Of a stretch of DNA of 64,000 bases, positions 61,637-64,000 are shown in pieces. Numbering within the stretch: position 1 is the stretch's first letter; each line of letters begins with the position of its first letter. Below the pieces are notes generated by a model. It made no database searches. It worked only from the letters and a program-made list of their open reading frames with translations, and was not told where the DNA came from. The translations under genes were made by a program, and so were the position numbers. Source of the DNA: Nymphaea colorata. Its lineage: Eukaryota; Streptophyta; Magnoliopsida; Nymphaeales; Nymphaeaceae. Location: the NCBI RefSeq assembly GCF_008831285.2, contig NC_045139.1:26146412-26210411 (forward strand), in the 5' to 3' direction.

Positions 61637-63702
61637 CTTTCATTCCCCCCCTCTTGGGCAAGATTGACCCTTGAGAGAAACTCTAGTGTATTCTCACTTG
61701 AAGACTTAGAGTTTCTCTTGAGCTCTCTCTCTCTTCCTCTTCCTCTCTCCATTTTCTTCTCCAACTTGGAGCAAGCTACAACCCTCTTGAAGGCATCATC
61801 TTAGAGCTTCACTCAAAGAGGATTTCAAGTGAAGGTGTTTATCTTCCGTAGGTCATTTCTCATTAGAGGTATGTAATCATCATCCCTTTCATTTCTTTTT
61901 TTTTTCCTCATTTTCATCTCCCCATGGCCAAATGAGATAGCACTCAACCTCTTTTTAGAGACAAGAGGCTATGCTCAAGTGCACCGGGAGCATGAGAATA
62001 TGAAATGATATTTTATTTTATAATCAAATCATGCTCTTTCAAGTATTCTTGTTGTTGTTGTTCTTTCCCTTCATGAATATATTCTTGTTGTTATTGTTAT
62101 TTCCTTTATTCAATATAGCCTTGTTCTTGTTATTTTCTTTTCTCTCTTCCTCCTCTCCTCACCATGGCCAAATGCATAGTTGCTTGGTTTTCTACTTATA
62201 TGTGAATGTATGGTAGGAATGAGAGTGTGGTTTGGGGACTCTTTATTTTCATATTAATTTTTGAGGTTGGGACTTGTCCAACCCGGGATAAACCCTCACG
62301 AAAATGTACATGTTAATATGCATTTGCATGTTATTTTGCGCTAGTTTCATTCTTAATCATCCCATTAGAAACCCTAACGAGTGTCTCGTTATGTTGCTTG
62401 TTTTCTTTTATACCCAACGGTGGAAGAAATATATCCCTTACAACAAACTAAATAATAACATTCTATGCTTATTTTTCAAAACATTTTTAAATGGAATATT
62501 CTAACATGGCCTTAGGGACTTAGCTTAGACTCTTGCATGAGTCTAAGGTCTCCTCCAGCCCATATTAAACTTGAAGTTGATAATTTTAAGTTGTTCCTTG
62601 ATTTCTAATCTTGTGAAGGTATAGATGTATGCACATGTTATATACATCTATGCCAACATGATGACCCCCATCTTTCTCTCTCTATGCTTTCACTTTCCAT
62701 TTTATAAAATTTCATATATGCATGAACACGTATGTACATATGCTCCGTTTCTTCTCTTTCAAATATTTATTCTTCTTTTCAAGACAAATATCTTCTCTTA
62801 TAAAATTTCTCATACTCATATATACATATGATATTTTTCTTTTCCTCTAAAATCTCTTTTTCTTTTCCAATCAATACATCTTTTTCTCTTAAGTTTTTAT
62901 ATGTGATGGTATGTACACATGTATGCATGTCTTTCTCTATTTCTCTCTCTTTCTTTTCATAAGAGTGTTTTATCTCTTATATTCTTTTTAACATTCTCCT
63001 CTCACGAACTTTTCATTTACCAACTTCATTAAGACCACAAACCAAGTAATGACCTAATATTGGAATCATGCTTGATGGTCTACTATCCCTATCCCTTTTC
63101 AAAAAAAAAAAAAATTCCTTCTTATATATAATAGTTATAACAACGAAATCTTAGACGTATGTTGTTGTGGTAGGAATGACATTCTTTCAATCATATAGGA
63201 TAAATACATCCATGCATTCTCACCCACTTTGTTTCACTTATGATCACAAGCACCTCTCCAAAAAAACTTAAGCAAGATGAGATAAAGCTCTAGCTAGGTG
63301 GTAATCAAATTAGAGCAAAATCTCAAACCTACTTAAAGTCTTAAGAGAACACTAAAGTGATTTCAAAATGAATTTCACAAGTTTTTCAAATGATATTTAC
63401 TAGTTCCACTTTTTCCTCAAAACATTTCACATTTTCAAGCAACTCTTCAAGAATCTTTTCAAAAGTTTGAAACATCAAACTTTCAATATTTTCTACACCG
63501 CATATAGAATCAAAAAGATGTTTAAGTTAAAACGAAATGCATCAATGATAAACATAGCCCTTGGATTGATTACCCCCGGTAAAGGTGCCGAGAACGGTCG
63601 ATCCTCGTACCGACGGGCGAGTCCCTTTTTTTTCTTATTTCAAAATAAAACTCAATTTTTTTGAAGCACTCCAAATGCAATAAAATTTGAGATGCAAACA
63701 GA

Positions 63703-63722
63703 TGGCGACCGTGATGGGACCC
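63703..63722 (+). other. Primer-binding site of the element after LTR copy C
   Basis: TGGCGACCGTGATGGGACCC, two bases after the LTR, 16 of 20 identical to the Tat element PBS at 27707-27726. Confidence 0.75.
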
Positions 63723-64000
63723 GTCATCGTTTGACTATGATTATAATTGATGCATTTCTACAAACTTGAACATCTCATATATTGCCAATGATAAAGCATG
63801 TCCCCTATTTTGGCCTCGACCCCATTGACATTTCATTGCATTGTTTGGTGATTGTGATTGTTTTCTTGCACATAGTACTAATTGAGGAGGATCAATCATG
63901 TTCACATATATCTATGATCACATACCACCCTTCTCAATTTAGAAGTTGTTTGAAAACCATGTTTGCTCTTCTATTTTAATCATGAAACTTAGGCAACATT
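63723..64000 (+). other. Start of the internal region of a family-L element
   Basis: Leader of an LTR retrotransposon cut by the window edge. No domain recognised in the visible 280 bases. Confidence 0.5.

Larger units (their letters stand above)
61036..63700 (+). repeat. LTR family L, copy C: 5' LTR of an element leaving the window
   Basis: Starts inside the 60-bp array of family L (the first about 90 bases of the LTR are missing), has the TATA box at 61627-61636, and ends GAGATGCAAACA at 63700. Unlike A and B it is followed by a PBS, so the internal region of an element begins at 63701 and continues to the right. More diverged from A than B is. Confidence 0.85.

Overview
The window is plant nuclear DNA, from an angiosperm whose species I cannot name. 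It is AT-rich and intron-containing. It has only two recognisable host genes: the 5' end of a CHD1/CHR5-type chromatin remodeller (minus strand, running off the left edge) and the last third of a broken pectin methylesterase (about 58.3-58.6 kb, minus strand). Nearly everything else is transposable-element sequence in nested layers. There is no prokaryotic feature, no CRISPR array, and no tRNA or rRNA gene that I could see.

Layout. 1-2.5 kb: CHR5 coding exons 1-2, a long 5' leader with an intron, and a TATA box. 2.5-9.4 kb: AT-rich intergenic DNA with microsatellites, a small tandem repeat and a Tourist-like MITE. 9.4-33.6 kb: a three-layer nest. An old Ty1/Copia element carries a GC-rich hAT-like element in its left LTR (9555-10549, 8-bp duplication TATGGTAT). 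Immediately after its primer-binding site it carries a 19.8-kb minus-strand Ty3/Gypsy element of Tat/Ogre type (10874-30707, 5-bp duplication GCTAG). That giant element reads, in its own direction, LTR, PBS, a plant-mobile-domain-like ORF, gag, protease, RT, RNase H with a second RNase H-like domain, integrase, LTR. The middle of its RT is replaced by 3.3 kb of unrelated GC-rich DNA. 34.7-37.6 kb: remnants of a PIF/Harbinger transposon (Myb/SANT-like ORF plus transposase) and of a LINE. 38.7-40.0 kb: a Tourist-like element. 40.8-41.3 kb: a 263-bp tandem duplication. 44.0-46.3 kb: a deleted Copia element with LTR fused directly to RT, and an intact GTAAC duplication. 46.9-50.6 kb: a giant solo LTR with duplication TTGAC. 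53.1-57.0 kb: a CACTA-like MITE and two Copia fragments meeting with opposite polarity, one of them carrying a 348-bp element with an 8-bp duplication. 58.3-63.7 kb: the pectinesterase remnant is cut by a duplicate of the solo-LTR locus. This is followed by a third, PBS-bearing LTR of the same family whose element continues beyond the window.

The layers can be ordered by who interrupts whom: the Copia at 9.4-33.6 kb is older than both its hAT-like and Tat guests, and the Tat element is older than the GC-rich block in its RT. All element ORFs carry stops, frameshifts or lost catalytic residues, so the elements themselves are dead. Gene symbols are given only where the protein family is clearly recognised. 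All identifications are by eye from translated motifs and terminal repeats.
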